Below, piece after piece: positions 38,977 to 45,992 of a DNA stretch of 45,992 nucleotides (position 1 is the stretch's first letter; each line of letters starts with the position of its first letter). Under the pieces are notes generated by a model. It saw nothing but the letters and a program-made list of their open reading frames with translations, ran no database searches and was not told where the DNA came from. Source of the DNA: a virus. A program made the position numbers and the translations under genes. Location: positions 1-45,992 of IMG/VR virus record IMGVR_UViG_3300046558_000413; one strand, 5' to 3'.

Positions 38977-41121
38977 ATGGATCATGACACGCTAGTAAAC
39001 CATATACGCGGATTGAGCAAAGTTCTTTTTGATGCGGCCTGCCATATAGTGCTTAAAGAATACTTTAGAATTAACGCCATCAATGTTGATGGTTCAAATG
39101 ACGGAGGCGCAGATTTTATACGCGTGGGTAGCGATGGAGCGCGAAGCGATGCCATTTACCAGATCACTACACAAAAAGAAAAAATCCCCGAAAAGCTTGG
39201 GAACGATATTGGAAAAGCAATTGAAAAACTTTCCGCCAAGAGATTTTATTTTTTTACTACGTTAAATATTAGTGAAACCGTATCTCGAAAATACGAGTTA
39301 AAATACTCACAGGAATTAGAGATACCTGTTTCATTTTTTAGCGCAAGACATGTTGCGGAGTTCCTGCTCGATGGAAATCTTTTAAATCGTTTCTTGGATG
39401 CAGTAAACTACCCTCTTCCTAGGTCATTCGATGGGACGGCTGACTACAAAGAAATGGCGCTTCACAGCTATACTATAATGTCTGATGACGCAAAAGTCAT
39501 GCGAGATGGAGTATACGACGACACAATCCTCTTCGTCTTATCTGATAGCGGAGAGCTTGAGCAAGGCGAGTTGGTTGCGCGGGTTTTGGAATTTCTTAAC
39601 ATAAAGTCCGACAAGGAAGAGTATCTAAAAAACCGCATTGGTGCTTTGTTTTCCAAACAATCTATTCAACGCGCTGAGTCGGGCGCCGTCGCTCTATCCT
39701 CAGGCTCGATGCAAGATATTCAATCACGGAAAAGGATATACGAACAAGAACTAAGTGATCTTGCAGCCGTACAGATTGACATCATGCGAAAAGATTTCAA
39801 AGTCGACTGGAGTATCGCCGAGTCAAAAGAAATTAGCATTTATATCGCCGACGCTTACATTGGTCAACAAATGGAACTCTTAGACGATATAAAAGCCAAA
39901 ATCTCCGTTGAACCTATTCTGAACCAGCGTGATCGCGATCAAAATACTATACGAGACTATATCCGCGACAGATCTGGCCTATCCAAAGGAAGAGCGGCCA
40001 ATGCCGCCACGGCACTATTACACAGTGCATCAAATCATCCGCTTATCATAAAATTAGCTAGAGCATCTGTATATGTGGCTCTTGAGGGGCGAAGTGCAGT
40101 AGCTTCAGCAAAAGCTCTTGGTGCAAGCAGATGGAGCGATTTTAATATATTAATCGAGCCGTCGGTAGCAATCCACTGGATATGTTCTCGCTTGTATGAT
40201 GGTGATGTAAACGGCTTTTTCAGTATCAGCAAAAAGTCAGTAGAGCGATCAATTAGCTTAAGCGCATCTGCATTTATACCGTACTTTTACATCAACGAAT
40301 GCGCATCACATCTATTGTGGGCAAGAAAATACTCTTCATTGGAGGATGTTGCTACCCCAGAAGAACTTCAATATTCAAGAAATGCATTCATCGCAAACTA
40401 TTATGCGCTAAAAGCTCAGGGCGTTAGGGTCCCTAATACGATACTTGAATATCTAAAAACCTTTAGCTCTGCTGTTCTAATTGAGCGTTCTAGCAGGAAG
40501 GATTGGGTCCGAGCAGTCATGATCGATATCCAGTCAATACTTAGCAAGTCAGGGGTTCAGTTTATTGAAGTGCCATTTTATAAACCCGAGGATTGTGTCA
40601 GCTTTGAACGTGAGTACACGCACTATCTAACTTCGCGTAACCAATCAAAATCCCGGCACCTTATGGATCACGACGTGTGGGCATTGCAATTCACGCACAA
40701 TGAAGTCATAAACGAAAATAAGCATTGGGCGGTCTTGACATTTGATAATGCCATGGTAAGGGTCGCCGCAGGCGCCAGCCATGCAGGATGGGTTGTGACC
40801 CCATATAAATTCCTTGATATTACGGCATCATCTCAGTCGTTGTCAGACACTCAATATGTGTCTCTCGTTCACAGTTTGGCCGTATCAAGTGCAAAAACAC
40901 TCTCTGTTGCGGCGAGAATAATTGATAGGGTGGTGAGCTATGCGTCCGATCAGTTGCAGAACTGGGAGTTCAAAAATGACTTTGAGAATTTCAAGAAAAA
41001 TTTGATATCCGAGCTTGATGATAATGATACCCCCGGCGAAGATGAAGAGTTGGAGGTAAACGCCAAGGTCGACGAGTTCTTGCTTGCTAAAGGGATCGAT
41101 ATTTCGAAAGATGAAGAATGA
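38977..41121 (+). CDS. Unknown 714-aa protein, possible nuclease/PIN-like defence effector
   Basis: Three parts. Residues 1-110: helical start, then NVDGSNDGGADFIRV and a strand IYQITTQKEK, a D-x16-Q-x-T arrangement (Asp46, Gln62, Thr64) like restriction-endonuclease-fold domains, though the usual E-x-K is absent. Residues 120-480: mostly helical, with a disrupted winged-helix-like stretch around 180-245, no family recognised. Residues about 555-630: MDHDVWALQF ... WAVLTFDNAM ... GWVVTPYKFLDI, which resembles a PIN domain (acidic cluster, then LTFD). The last 30 residues are acidic. Lower GC than the host. It lies alone, bracketed by 24-bp inverted repeats and followed by a strong terminator. 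A solitary anti-phage effector is plausible but unproven. Confidence 0.6.
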   Translation: MDHDTLVNHIRGLSKVLFDAACHIVLKEYFRINAINVDGSNDGGADFIRVGSDGARSDAIYQITTQKEKIPEKLGNDIGKAIEKLSAKRFYFFTTLNISETVSRKYELKYSQELEIPVSFFSARHVAEFLLDGNLLNRFLDAVNYPLPRSFDGTADYKEMALHSYTIMSDDAKVMRDGVYDDTILFVLSDSGELEQGELVARVLEFLNIKSDKEEYLKNRIGALFSKQSIQRAESGAVALSSGSMQDIQSRKRIYEQELSDLAAVQIDIMRKDFKVDWSIAESKEISIYIADAYIGQQMELLDDIKAKISVEPILNQRDRDQNTIRDYIRDRSGLSKGRAANAATALLHSASNHPLIIKLARASVYVALEGRSAVASAKALGASRWSDFNILIEPSVAIHWICSRLYDGDVNGFFSISKKSVERSISLSASAFIPYFYINECASHLLWARKYSSLEDVATPEELQYSRNAFIANYYALKAQGVRVPNTILEYLKTFSSAVLIERSSRKDWVRAVMIDIQSILSKSGVQFIEVPFYKPEDCVSFEREYTHYLTSRNQSKSRHLMDHDVWALQFTHNEVINENKHWAVLTFDNAMVRVAAGASHAGWVVTPYKFLDITASSQSLSDTQYVSLVHSLAVSSAKTLSVAARIIDRVVSYASDQLQNWEFKNDFENFKKNLISELDDNDTPGEDEELEVNAKVDEFLLAKGIDISKDEE

Positions 41122-41189
41122 GCCCTTGAATCGTAATTATTCGACACATCCGACTGACAGCTTTGAGTCGTAAACGGACATTCACGAAT

Positions 41190-41213
41190 GACTGATTTTG
41201 GCCGATAGCGGCC
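41190..41213 (-). repeat. 24-bp repeat, right copy (inverted)
   Basis: Reverse complement matches 38716-38739 at 20 of 24 positions, sharing the core ATCGGCCAAAA. It lies 68 bp after the 714-aa gene. Confidence 0.5.
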
Positions 41214-41253
41214 TTTGACGCCTGATACACGGAATTCCGGCCTATGTTCAATC

Positions 41254-41291
41254 GGCCTCCACATCTGAGCCAGGTGTGGAGGCCTTTTTTT
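41254..41291 (+). terminator. Strong terminator after the 714-aa gene
   Basis: GGCCTCCACA (41254-41263) and TGTGGAGGCC (41275-41284) form a perfect 10-bp stem with an 11-nt loop, followed by seven T. Confidence 0.85.
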
Positions 41292-41648
41292 GCGGCCTTG
41301 GAAACCAGTCCCTTCAAGGCTGGTCTACCATTCCTGGTCGGTCTGGTTAGAAGTGCCGGCCGCTCCCCACTGCGAGTACCTTAGAGGCGGTTAGCTTTAG
41401 GGCAAATTTAGGGCATATCGCAGGCCGGAGTAGGCCGCGACATGCCGGCCGCTAACTGGCAGGCGCCAAATTCAGCGGCCTGAACCGACCGAGGAGGATG
41501 CAAGCAGGGGTTCAAATCCTTATCTTTATAACTTTCCAGTGGGCGTATTCGCCCTATAGTGGCCGCTCAGCAGCGACTAAACAGCCGCTCGACGCCCTCC
41601 TAATAAGTCAGCGATTCTCTGAAGCGCAAACCTCAAGCGCGATAGGAT
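41292..41648. other. Gene-free stretch
   Basis: No supported gene or RNA. It contains two TTTAGGGCA motifs (41396-41404 and 41409-41417), a GC-rich GCCGG-type palindromic patch around 41420-41460, and a GGGTTCAAATCC string (41509-41520) that looks like a tRNA T-arm but has no matching stem. Confidence 0.5.
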
Positions 41649-43073
41649 CTAGGGCCGCGTTATCAGGTATCTGCCCTCAATAGTGAACCCACAAGAGCGA
41701 ACTGAGCGGCGGAGCGACAGAACGATTTTGAGTTGCTCATCCAGTACTAGAGCTTCTGACTGAATTGTCAGCGGCCATGGCTTGTGTCCCAAGCTCTCGA
41801 AGAACCCCCCTAAAAACTTCGCTAAGGTCTCGTCCGATAGCTTCTGATGGAACAGTGCGTTGGATAGCTGGACAGTGACTTCGAACTCGTCCGCAATCGC
41901 TTGCACAAGCCGGACACGCGTTACCCGCGCTTTCAATTTGGCGAGTTGTTCGCGGTCTATACAAGTGTTTATTGAGATAGGAGTAGGGTGGAATTCTCGC
42001 GAGTGTTCGCCATCTTCCAGCGTCATCGCCAGAAACGCTACAGCCTCCCAGCCTTCATCAAGCTTATCGATGATTGCAGCGTAAGCATCAAACGACTTTC
42101 GATCTTCTGGTTTAGGCATAATGTCGCGATGGGCGGTGAGCTCGCTAAAGCAAACCTCAAATGACCCGTTGGAGGGCCTGACCTTGAATCTCCAGTTCAA
42201 GGAGTGTGCTTTGGATATCGTATGCACCACCGTTATGGATTTTTCTCGTCGCTCGTACTCTACGTCACTGCCAGTAGTTACGAGGATGAAAGCATGCGTA
42301 TTCAAACGGTCTTTCATGATGGAGCCGTCTTTTGGGTTGCGCGCGCTGAACTGAACACCGGTAGCCGCATGCCCTATGCTGGTCATGGGAGGTTGTGGTT
42401 CTCGGTAAGTCTCGAACTGTGCATCCCATGAGGCAACCACATCGCGCCAGAGCTGGTCGCTCGCACCCGAATGACGAAGCTCGGTGGTGATGATTTCACG
42501 GATAGTCTGACTTAATCGCGGAGTGAGCGCAGCCTCGAATGGTGGTGTTGGTAGGTCTAGTTCTGTGATAGACAGTGCATTCTCGATTTTCCGATAGAGA
42601 GCATTTACCTCGGTTTTAATCTTGTCTTTATCTAAGTCCGGCATGTGCGCCCGAACAATTTCATCCACGCGCTGGACCCCTACCCTGGCTGTCAGATATC
42701 CGAAAGTTGGCGATTCAATCGTTAATCCGTGCGTGAAGACTCGGACACGTTTCATTGCCAATAGCTGCTCAGGGGGATAATTGAATTGAAATTGATCTAC
42801 CTGCACCGCGTGTGTCGGGCACAGCCACACACCGTTAGTTTCGGCTGCCTTTTCCTCATCAGATAACTCTTGGCCGGGCCTCGGCCCATTTGGTGACGCA
42901 GCATAGATATGAGCTGCGACACCGGCTCCTTTCAATACAATCGTTCCGTTTTCCAGAACGGCTGGGCCCGTGGAGGGATAAAGGCATTCGGGAAACGAGC
43001 ACATGTGACCGGCCGTACCGGCAAGGATGTTACGTGTCTTCTTGGAGAAGTTGACTCTGCGTGATACTGACAT
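41649..43073 (-). CDS. HNH-domain protein, possible defence effector
   Basis: 474 aa. The N-terminal 95 residues form an HNH-type zinc-bound nuclease centre: Cys25 and Cys30 (CSFPEC), His55 in VAAHIYAASPNGPRP, Asn80-Gly, Cys85 and His88 in NGVWLCPTHAVQVD. The AHI...NG(I/V)WLC..H signature is shared by a group of HNH proteins often found in defence contexts. Residues 100-474 are not recognised and would be the sensor or specificity part. The terminus faces the 714-aa gene convergently. There is no strong ribosome site at the ATG (AACGG only). Confidence 0.68.
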   Translation of the reverse strand: MSVSRRVNFSKKTRNILAGTAGHMCSFPECLYPSTGPAVLENGTIVLKGAGVAAHIYAASPNGPRPGQELSDEEKAAETNGVWLCPTHAVQVDQFQFNYPPEQLLAMKRVRVFTHGLTIESPTFGYLTARVGVQRVDEIVRAHMPDLDKDKIKTEVNALYRKIENALSITELDLPTPPFEAALTPRLSQTIREIITTELRHSGASDQLWRDVVASWDAQFETYREPQPPMTSIGHAATGVQFSARNPKDGSIMKDRLNTHAFILVTTGSDVEYERREKSITVVHTISKAHSLNWRFKVRPSNGSFEVCFSELTAHRDIMPKPEDRKSFDAYAAIIDKLDEGWEAVAFLAMTLEDGEHSREFHPTPISINTCIDREQLAKLKARVTRVRLVQAIADEFEVTVQLSNALFHQKLSDETLAKFLGGFFESLGHKPWPLTIQSEALVLDEQLKIVLSLRRSVRSCGFTIEGRYLITRP

Positions 43074-43299
43074 CCGTTATTAGCTCACAGCTGGTTCGTT
43101 ATTTGATCGGATTGACCAGTTGCTTGCATTCGATCTGGCCGAAGTGGAGCCTACCAAGGGAGTCCGAATTGTTTCCAGTTCTGCTGAAAGAGGAGGGGGG
43201 CTAAAACTTTCGTTCTAGACTGCCCATTTGTGGCCTAAAGCCTATAGCGGAAATGTGAACACACCCCGAATGACCTGGAATCAACAAAGCGATACGAAT

Positions 43300-43515
43300 C
43301 TAACCGGCATTCTTTCCCTTCAGCTTGGCCAATCCCTGCTTGATATGCCCTGCATTCTCACCAATCGCCCACAAGGCCCCACGAACGTTGTCTCCAATCT
43401 CGCTCAGACCTTGCTTGTCAGTATGGAGTGTCAGCTCCATAAGGGCGGCCTCCAGCGCTAGCTAATTCTCGTACATCCTTTCCAGCAAATCCTGTAACGA
43501 ATACTCCTCTGACAT
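43300..43515 (-). pseudogene. Broken paralogue of the 72-aa gene (TAG at codon 18)
   Basis: Minus-strand frame of 72 codons from ATG 43515 to TAG 43300, interrupted by TAG at 43462-43464. Before the stop: MSEEYSLQDLLERMYEN; after it: LALEAALMELTLHTDKQG and IGDNVRGALWAIGENAGHIK. It aligns with the 38482-38700 gene without gaps around the stop: that gene has N-Q-H-A-L where this has N-stop-L-A-L, so a CAG to TAG change is the simplest explanation. GAGGAG follows the ATG rather than preceding it, but a GAAAGGAG lies about 6 nt upstream. Readthrough or reinitiation at the ATG after the stop is possible. Confidence 0.75.
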
Positions 43516-43895
43516 GGCGTCGACTCCTTTCGAGAAAAAGAACAAGCATAGTACCGGTAGTGCCTTTGGTGAGCAGTAATGGCGGCATGCTTAAAAATTG
43601 CTACAAGTCGATGTGATTTCGAGGTTTTAGTCCGTCAAACCGGGAGCCAGATTGGCTACTAGGTCCAATCCATCATCGGAGTGACGGGCAGCGCTTGAAA
43701 GAGGAACGCAGTGCTCTTTGTACAGTTTTGAATCGATCACCTTGCTCTTAGAGTTTTTCCAAACAGAAAAAACACGTTTGTTTAAATGAAGCCTGTTCCT
43801 GCAGTCCTAAGCCTACACTCCCTTGCGCCTCCCCCTACACCTAAGACAGAATCCCCCGGCTTGTGCCTCTAGCCCGCAGGTTCTATCGTCCCCAC
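43516..43895. other. Gene-free stretch
   Basis: 380 bp without a supported gene. A pyrimidine-rich patch lies at 43800-43860. It leads into the structured DUF6124 leader. Confidence 0.5.
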
Positions 43896-44099
43896 ATCAC
43901 TGAAACCCAGTGATCGGGTTTGGTAGCCCGCTTCGTGTCTAGATGCATCGCATCACCAATTTCAGTCGCTTTTCCAGGACTCGGATTTCATGGTGGTCAT
44001 GCGTGGGGCCCATTCGTGGGCGCCGGGTTCTAGTGCGACCGGTCTACCAACCCGCGTATGGCCGCCACCCATCGTTTGGTAGCGTGGGTGATGGCTCCT
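43896..44099 (+). promoter_or_regulatory. Structured leader upstream of DUF6124 gene
   Basis: Several inverted repeats: ATCACTG/CAGTGAT (43896-43914), CGGG/CCCG around TTTGGTAG (43915-43930), CTACCAA (44043-44049) with TTTGGTAG downstream (from 44076), and GCCGCCACCCA with TGGGTGATGGC in the same span. The last two cannot form together, so alternative folds are possible. The motif GTTTGGTAGC occurs twice. I recall similar leaders before this gene family in Pseudomonas, but cannot cite a named RNA. Confidence 0.5.
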
Positions 44100-44127
44100 T
44101 TTAGTAATCGCGCTAGAGGTTCCATCT

Positions 44128-44490
44128 ATGTTCAAAGTAACGCCCAACCCACCAGAAACCGATCCCGCATCCCCCTACGATTCCCTCAACCCCAAAAAAC
44201 TCCACGAAGCCGCCGAGCGCGCGCTCGATCACTACCTCCTTCCCGCCGGCCACATCATGGCCAGCGTCAACGAGCCCGAGCGCATGTACCTCGCCAACCC
44301 CAAGTACGACTCGGAATCCCTGCTGGCCAATGCCAGTGAAACGCTGAGTTCCGCCTCGGAAATGCTCAACAACTTTGCCGCAGTGCTCGACCCCTCGCAC
44401 CGCAAAACCGCGCTGGGCATTGCGCAGGTGGTGATGTTGGGCGAGTTGGCGGTGAATCAGGCGTTGGATAACGTAGAGGTGAAGGCGTAA
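44128..44490 (+). CDS. DUF6124 (DUF3077-type) family protein
   Basis: 120 aa of a small Pseudomonas family: MFKVTPNPPETDP, then AAERALDHYL, MYLANPKYDSESLLANASETLSSASEMLNNFAAVLDPSHRKTALGIAQVVMLGELAVNQALD. Function is unknown. The first normal host-type gene after the island. A structured leader lies upstream and a bidirectional terminator downstream. Confidence 0.85.
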   Translation: MFKVTPNPPETDPASPYDSLNPKKLHEAAERALDHYLLPAGHIMASVNEPERMYLANPKYDSESLLANASETLSSASEMLNNFAAVLDPSHRKTALGIAQVVMLGELAVNQALDNVEVKA

Positions 44491-44537
44491 TGCCTGTCCC
44501 GCCATGGGCGGGTGAAATGCTCGTTCACTGATAACAA

Positions 44538-44565
44538 AAAGCCGTCACTTCCAGGTGACGGCTTT
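44538..44565. terminator. Bidirectional terminator
   Basis: AAAGCCGTCAC (44538-44548), loop TTCCAG, GTGACGGCTTT (44555-44565): a perfect 11-bp stem serving the convergent DUF6124 and permease genes. Confidence 0.85.
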
Positions 44566-44576
44566 CGCTTGCAGCT

Positions 44577-45992
44577 CTATCCAAACAGACCCGCCGACTC
44601 AACCGCAGATTTCGGCTTCCTCAACCGCGTCAACTGGTAAGCAATCCCCAACCAGACAAACCACCCCGGCATGACCATCAGCGCAATCCGCGTATCAGGC
44701 CTCAACGCCAGCAGACACAGCACAAACCCCAAAAACGCCAGCGAGAACCAAGCCATCGGCACGCCGCCGGGCATCTTGTAAGCCGACTTCGCATGCAGAT
44801 CCGGACGTTTTTTGCGGTAGGCGATGTAAGACGCGAGGATGGTCGACCAGGTGAAGATCACCAGAATCGCTGACACGGTGGAGACGATGGTGAACGCGGT
44901 CATGACTTCCGGCACGATGAACAGCACCAGCACGCCGACCAGCATCAATAGCGTGGTAAACGCCAGACTCAGCAGCGGCACGCTGTTGCTCGACAGTCGG
45001 CGGAATAGGCCGGGGGCGTTGTCCTGGTTGGCCAGTCCGAACAGCATGCGGCTTGATGAGAACACGCCGCTGTTGGCCGAGGAGGCGGCTGAGGTCAGGA
45101 CCACGAAGTTGACGATGCCGGCCGCTGCGGGAAATCCGGCGACGAGGAACAGTTCGACAAACGGGCTCTTGACCGGGGAGACCTGTTGCCACGAGGTCAC
45201 GGCGATAATGCAGGTCAGCGCGAGGACGTAGAACAGGATGATCCGCAGCGGAATCGAGTTGATTGCTTTGGGCAGGGTTTTCTCCGGCGAGCGGGTTTCG
45301 GCGGCGGCGGTGCCGATCAGTTCGGTGCCGGCGAAGGAGAAGATCGCCATTTGAAATCCGGCGAAGAAGCCGAACAAGCCGTTGGGGAACGCTGCCTGTT
45401 TGTCCACCAGGTGACTCAGGGACGCGGTGACGCCACTGGGCGAGACGAAGGAGCTGGCGATCAGTACGGTGCTGACGCCGATCAGGGTCACGACGGCAAT
45501 GATCTTGATGATCGCGAACCAGAATTCCACTTCACCGAACACCCTGACGGTCAGCACGTTTAGCGCGAACAGCGTCGCCAGCATGCCGACGGCGGGTATC
45601 CACGCCGGTACGTCGGGAAACCAGTACTGGAAGAAGCCGCCGACCACGACGGCGTCGCCGATCACCGCGACGCTCCAGCTCAGCCAGTACGACCAGCCGA
45701 GGAAGAATGCCGCGCGCGGGCCGAGGTAGGCGCCGGCGAAGTCGGCGAAGGTTTTGAAGTTGAGGTTGGACAGGAGCATTTCGCCCATGGCGCGCATGAC
45801 GAAAAACACGAACAGGCCGATGATCATGTAGATGAGGATGATCGACGTCCCGGAGAGGGCGATGATCTTTCCGGAGCCCATGAACAGGCCGGTACCGATG
45901 GCACCGCCCATGGCCATTAACTGGATGTGACGATTGCTGAGCGTGCGCTGCAGCGCGGGCTGTTCAGGCAGCCCGGAAGGGGTCGATTTCAT
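44577..45992 (-). CDS. cycA: APC-family amino acid permease, CycA-like
   Basis: 471 aa with about 12 transmembrane segments, complete: its ATG is the last codon of the window. N-terminal RTLSNRHIQLMAMGGAIGTGLFMGSGKIIALSG is the substrate-binding first helix of amino acid permeases. SFAGTELIGTAAAETRSPEKTLPKAINS is the conserved middle. The overall sequence fits the D-serine/D-alanine/glycine:proton symporter CycA more closely than other permeases I recall, but substrate is inferred. Host chromosomal gene. Confidence 0.85.
   Translation of the reverse strand: MKSTPSGLPEQPALQRTLSNRHIQLMAMGGAIGTGLFMGSGKIIALSGTSIILIYMIIGLFVFFVMRAMGEMLLSNLNFKTFADFAGAYLGPRAAFFLGWSYWLSWSVAVIGDAVVVGGFFQYWFPDVPAWIPAVGMLATLFALNVLTVRVFGEVEFWFAIIKIIAVVTLIGVSTVLIASSFVSPSGVTASLSHLVDKQAAFPNGLFGFFAGFQMAIFSFAGTELIGTAAAETRSPEKTLPKAINSIPLRIILFYVLALTCIIAVTSWQQVSPVKSPFVELFLVAGFPAAAGIVNFVVLTSAASSANSGVFSSSRMLFGLANQDNAPGLFRRLSSNSVPLLSLAFTTLLMLVGVLVLFIVPEVMTAFTIVSTVSAILVIFTWSTILASYIAYRKKRPDLHAKSAYKMPGGVPMAWFSLAFLGFVLCLLALRPDTRIALMVMPGWFVWLGIAYQLTRLRKPKSAVESAGLFG

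Noticed and set aside
41498-41530. tRNA-like string GGGTTCAAATCC
   Set aside because: The flanking bases do not form a T-stem or acceptor and no CCA end follows, so it is not a tRNA or a clear att core.
43228-43461. 77-aa plus-strand frame
   Set aside because: It is the antisense of the broken 72-codon gene at 43300-43515, which explains its open length.
1-45992. CRISPR array, insertion sequence, rRNA or complete tRNA
   Set aside because: No regularly spaced repeats, transposase motifs or full cloverleaf seen on reading; only the tRNA-Ser 3' end at 38254.

Overview
The window is a temperate, contractile-tailed prophage in a Pseudomonas chromosome, most likely of the fluorescens group, followed by a small accessory island and the first normal host genes. 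The host call rests on GC-rich coding sequence, PrtN-family genes, a DUF6124/DUF3077-type gene (a family I know mainly from Pseudomonas) and a CycA-like permease. All calls come from reading the sequence and recalled family features; no database search was run.

Layout. 1-2191 (+): tyrosine integrase and an Apea-type HEPN protein. 2248-5925 (-): a tight leftward early operon with two PrtN-like genes, a PAPS-reductase-like protein and small unknowns. 6009-8111 (-): CI-type repressor plus a 475-aa unknown ORF directly downstream, so probably expressed in the lysogen. 8213-12071 (+): Cro-like, CII-like and TraR-like proteins, a Toprim-VapE primase-helicase and a probable Q-like antiterminator. 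12600-35091 (+): holin, lambda-type head genes (Nu1-like TerS, GpA-type TerL, gpW, portal, ClpP-like protease, decoration, capsid), then a P2-type contractile tail (V, W, J, I, fibre, sheath, tube, E/E', tape measure, U, X, D), then GH19 endolysin and nested Rz/Rz1 spanins. The phage is therefore a lambda-head/P2-tail mosaic.

Control. A 17-bp operator of the form TTAACC-N5-GGTTAA occurs at 5965 and 8170, with a one-mismatch copy at 8130. The two perfect copies lie inside plausible sigma70 promoters for the leftward and rightward early operons, giving an OL/OR circuit for the S24 repressor. The late operon is interrupted by short intrinsic terminators, most of them followed by a CTGGAG leader just before the next gene.

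Right end. After the lysis genes come a candidate 27-aa TisB-like membrane peptide (-), about 1.1 kb of AT-rich DNA with no gene I can support, and a LexA-box-controlled umuDC pair. The last 24 nt of a tRNA-Ser follow at 38254-38277, which I take as the right attachment site. The left site should lie just upstream of base 1. Beyond it is cargo: a 72-aa gene, a 714-aa protein that may join a nuclease-like N-terminus to a PIN-like C-terminus, an HNH-domain protein, and a paralogue of the 72-aa gene broken by a TAG stop. DUF6124 and cycA follow.

The points most worth a second look are the duplicated gpE protein with a possible RF2-style +1 frameshift (CTT TAA C), the tiny peptide gene with its structured leader, the 714-aa protein, and the lysogenically expressed 475-aa ORF.
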